DNA of 64,000 nt from Sphingorhabdus sp. SMR4y (GTDB lineage Bacteria; Pseudomonadota; Alphaproteobacteria; Sphingomonadales; Sphingomonadaceae). Shown here in pieces: positions 62,345 through 64,000 of the stretch. Location of the stretch: the NCBI RefSeq assembly GCF_002218195.1, contig NZ_CP022336.1, forward strand, positions 1,178,001 to 1,242,000. The letters run 5' to 3'. Position numbers and translations under genes: made by a program. The notes under the pieces were generated by a model that saw nothing but the letters and a program-made list of their open reading frames with translations, had not been told where the DNA came from and did no database searches. The stretch's first letter is position 1, and each line of letters begins with the position of its first letter.

Positions 62345-63397
62345 CTAGCCGCCCGTCAGTTGCGCGACAATAGCGTCGCCGATGTCCGTGGTTGATGCCG
62401 TGCCGCCAAGATCGTGGCCAAGCACGCCCTGCGCCAGCACCGCAGCAACCGCTGCTTCGATGCGGCTGGCTTCGGCTTCCATGCCGAAACTGTGGCGCAG
62501 CATCATCGCTGCCGACAATATCATCGCCGAGGGATTGGCGATCCCCTGCCCGGCGATATCCGGCGCGCTGCCATGGATCGGTTCATAAAGGCCCTGGGTG
62601 CCTTCGCCAAGCGAGGCAGAGGCAAGCAGGCCGATCGAACCAACGCACATGCTGGCCTGATCGGACAGAATGTCGCCGAACAGATTGCCGGTCACCACCA
62701 CGTCAAACTGGCCCGGATTGCGCACCAGCTGCATCGCCGCATTGTCGACATACATATGGCTGAGCTCGACTTCCGGATAATCTGCCGACAGTTCGATCAT
62801 CACGTCGCGCCACAGCTGCGATGTTTCCAGGACATTGGCCTTGTCGACCGAGCAGAGCCGCTTGCCGCGCCCCATGGCGGTCTTGAAGGCGACATGGCCG
62901 ATCCGCCGGACTTCGCTCTCGTCATAAGACATGATGTCATAGCCTTCACGCAGGCCATCGGCCGTCTTGCGCATGCCCTTCTCGCCAAAATAGACATCGC
63001 CATTCAGTTCCCGGACGATCACTACATCAATGCTACGCGCGATTTCGGGCTTCAGACCGGAGGCATCTTCCATACCCGGAAACATTTTTGCCGGTCGCAA
63101 ATTGGCAAATGTCTGCATCGCCTTGCGCAGGCCGAGCACCGCCTGTTCAGGGCGCAAGTGGCGTTCGAGAGTATCGCAGGAAGGATCGCCGACCGCGCCG
63201 AACAGCACGGCATCGGCGGCCTCCACCAGTTCCAGCGTTTCCGGCGGCAACGGGTGACCGTGTTTGTGATAGGCCACACCGCCGACATCGCCGTGATCGA
63301 GACAGAGATCGGGCAAGTCCATCGCTCCCAGCACGCGCAGCGCCTCGACCATGATTTCCTGACCAATGCCGTCACCGGCGAGCACTGCAATATGCAT
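62345..63397 (-). CDS. leuB: 3-isopropylmalate dehydrogenase
   Basis: 350 residues. Leucine biosynthesis: oxidises and decarboxylates 3-isopropylmalate. Family features: [10 protein letters not shown] at residue 5, [11 protein letters not shown] near 70, the [13 protein letters not shown] segment near 132 (RE-TG-D-type substrate loop), [16 protein letters not shown] near residue 215, and [21 protein letters not shown] near residue 270. It stands between recO (48 nt) and metZ (9 nt). Confidence 0.95.
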   Translation of the reverse strand: MHIAVLAGDGIGQEIMVEALRVLGAMDLPDLCLDHGDVGGVAYHKHGHPLPPETLELVEAADAVLFGAVGDPSCDTLERHLRPEQAVLGLRKAMQTFANLRPAKMFPGMEDASGLKPEIARSIDVVIVRELNGDVYFGEKGMRKTADGLREGYDIMSYDESEVRRIGHVAFKTAMGRGKRLCSVDKANVLETSQLWRDVMIELSADYPEVELSHMYVDNAAMQLVRNPGQFDVVVTGNLFGDILSDQASMCVGSIGLLASASLGEGTQGLYEPIHGSAPDIAGQGIANPSAMILSAAMMLRHSFGMEAEASRIEAAVAAVLAQGVLGHDLGGTASTTDIGDAIVAQLTGG

Positions 63398-63445
63398 GAG
63401 AGTTCCTTCCTGTAATCGCGCCGCTTCCTGCCGAGAATCGCGCGG

Positions 63446-64000
63446 TTAGGCAACCACCCTTTTCAATCGATCGACCAACACCGTTCGCGCCGCCATCACA
63501 TCCTTGCGGCGGTCGTCAAAAAAATGGCGCTTCAGGAAGAAGCCGGTGACCCGCAGACCATCGAAAATATCATCCCATTCGGCGTCGGCAGCCCCTTTCA
63601 GAAGGGCGGGAAGCGGGAGCAGACGCTGCTTATATTCCTGCCCTGCAAAAGCGCTGACCGCAGTGGCGCTCTTCGGGCTGATATAGACCAGATCCTCCGC
63701 TGCTCCCGTCACCGCACATTTGTCCAGCGTCAGACCAAATCCCAGTTCCGAGAGCAACAGCAGTTCATAGCGCACCAGAGCCACTGCCCAGCCCTTTGCA
63801 GACGGCGCGCCGCAAATCGCATCCAGCAGCGCCGAGAGAGCTGAATACAGCTGCGGATAACTATGTTCTTCCGGCAGAATAGCCGCCGTCAACGCCGTCA
63901 CCCAGTCCAGCGCCGCACTCGCCAGCGGCTCTCCCAGGAAGGGGCCCCTGCTAAGCTGCAACTCCGCCGTCATCGAGGCCAGCTGATCTTCGGTTCGCGA
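63446..64000 (-). CDS. recO: DNA repair protein RecO (5' end outside window)
   Basis: The frame remains open to the window edge, giving at least the C-terminal 184 residues; the N-terminal OB-fold lies outside. The visible helical part has YELLLLSELGFGLTLDKCAVTG near the middle, a RecO signature, then FAGQEYKQRLLPLPALL and FFLKRHFFDD at the end. RecO loads RecA on SSB-coated DNA with RecR. An internal ATG at 63973 is not the start. The usual four-cysteine zinc cluster is not seen; only one Cys follows the conserved helix besides one in AICGAP. Confidence 0.85.
   Translation of the reverse strand, partial: SRTEDQLASMTAELQLSRGPFLGEPLASAALDWVTALTAAILPEEHSYPQLYSALSALLDAICGAPSAKGWAVALVRYELLLLSELGFGLTLDKCAVTGAAEDLVYISPKSATAVSAFAGQEYKQRLLPLPALLKGAADAEWDDIFDGLRVTGFFLKRHFFDDRRKDVMAARTVLVDRLKRVVA

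Overview
The window looks like chromosomal DNA of a Sphingomonadales alphaproteobacterium (Sphingopyxis/Sphingorhabdus/Parasphingorhabdus type). Evidence read from the sequence: a GcrA cell-cycle regulator, the gene order tkt-gap-pgk-fda-thiE next to zapA, 6S RNA and 5-formyl-THF cyclo-ligase, a leuB-metZ-apaG block, a TonB-dependent receptor with a PepSY-type membrane protein, and moderately high GC with compact, overlapping operons. No rRNA, CRISPR array, prophage or insertion sequence was seen. The identification rests on recognised families and gene order, not on a database search.

Layout. 1-8 kb: a partial unknown gene, thiE, the glycolysis/pentose-phosphate operon (minus strand), then divergently a small coiled-coil gene, zapA, 6S RNA, 5-FCL, a DUF2842 gene and tRNA-Asp. 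8-16 kb: four consecutive plus-strand genes for exported DUF11/beta-domain proteins ending in a 1714-residue protein with a probable outer-membrane barrel. 16-21 kb: a REP-like inverted repeat, branched-chain 2-oxoacid dehydrogenase genes (E1a, E1b, E2), thyA and tRNA-Pro. 21-27 kb: a DSF-type signalling locus: REC-PAS-GGDEF-EAL regulator, RpfC-like hybrid kinase and convergent rpfF. 27-37 kb: a seven-gene glycerolipid/neutral-lipid cluster (HAD-PlsC fusion, PlsB, WS/DGAT, patatin, two alpha/beta hydrolases, gpsA). 37-43 kb: CDP-alcohol phosphatidyltransferase, nucleoside transporter, a TVP38-flavoprotein fusion, a sterol-desaturase-family hydroxylase and tRNA-Ser. 43-45.5 kb: an MHYT-GGDEF-EAL protein translationally coupled to a BLUF photoreceptor. 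45.5-50 kb: an ECF sigma/anti-sigma pair with three genes for exported proteins. 50-54 kb: a Fur-type iron uptake operon. 54-64 kb: hspQ, an ABC-2 permease, gcrA, parE, a class A beta-lactamase-like serine hydrolase, and recO-leuB-metZ-apaG-lysR.

The most striking unexplained signals are these. (1) A shared promoter motif, GGATKAAA-N13-TCGTT, occurs at identical spacing four times around the ECF locus: in both directions of the sigma/protease intergenic region and ahead of two other exported proteins. It defines a candidate regulon of secreted proteins. (2) A complete DSF synthase/sensor pair is linked to a GGDEF-EAL regulator instead of RpfG, with palindromes upstream of rpfF. (3) The tandem DUF11 proteins share an N-terminal module with the giant barrel protein, which may form a surface assembly. 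(4) Lysine-rich, histone-like C-terminal tails occur on two lipid-synthesis enzymes of the same operon. (5) A BLUF photoreceptor is coupled to an integral membrane c-di-GMP enzyme.
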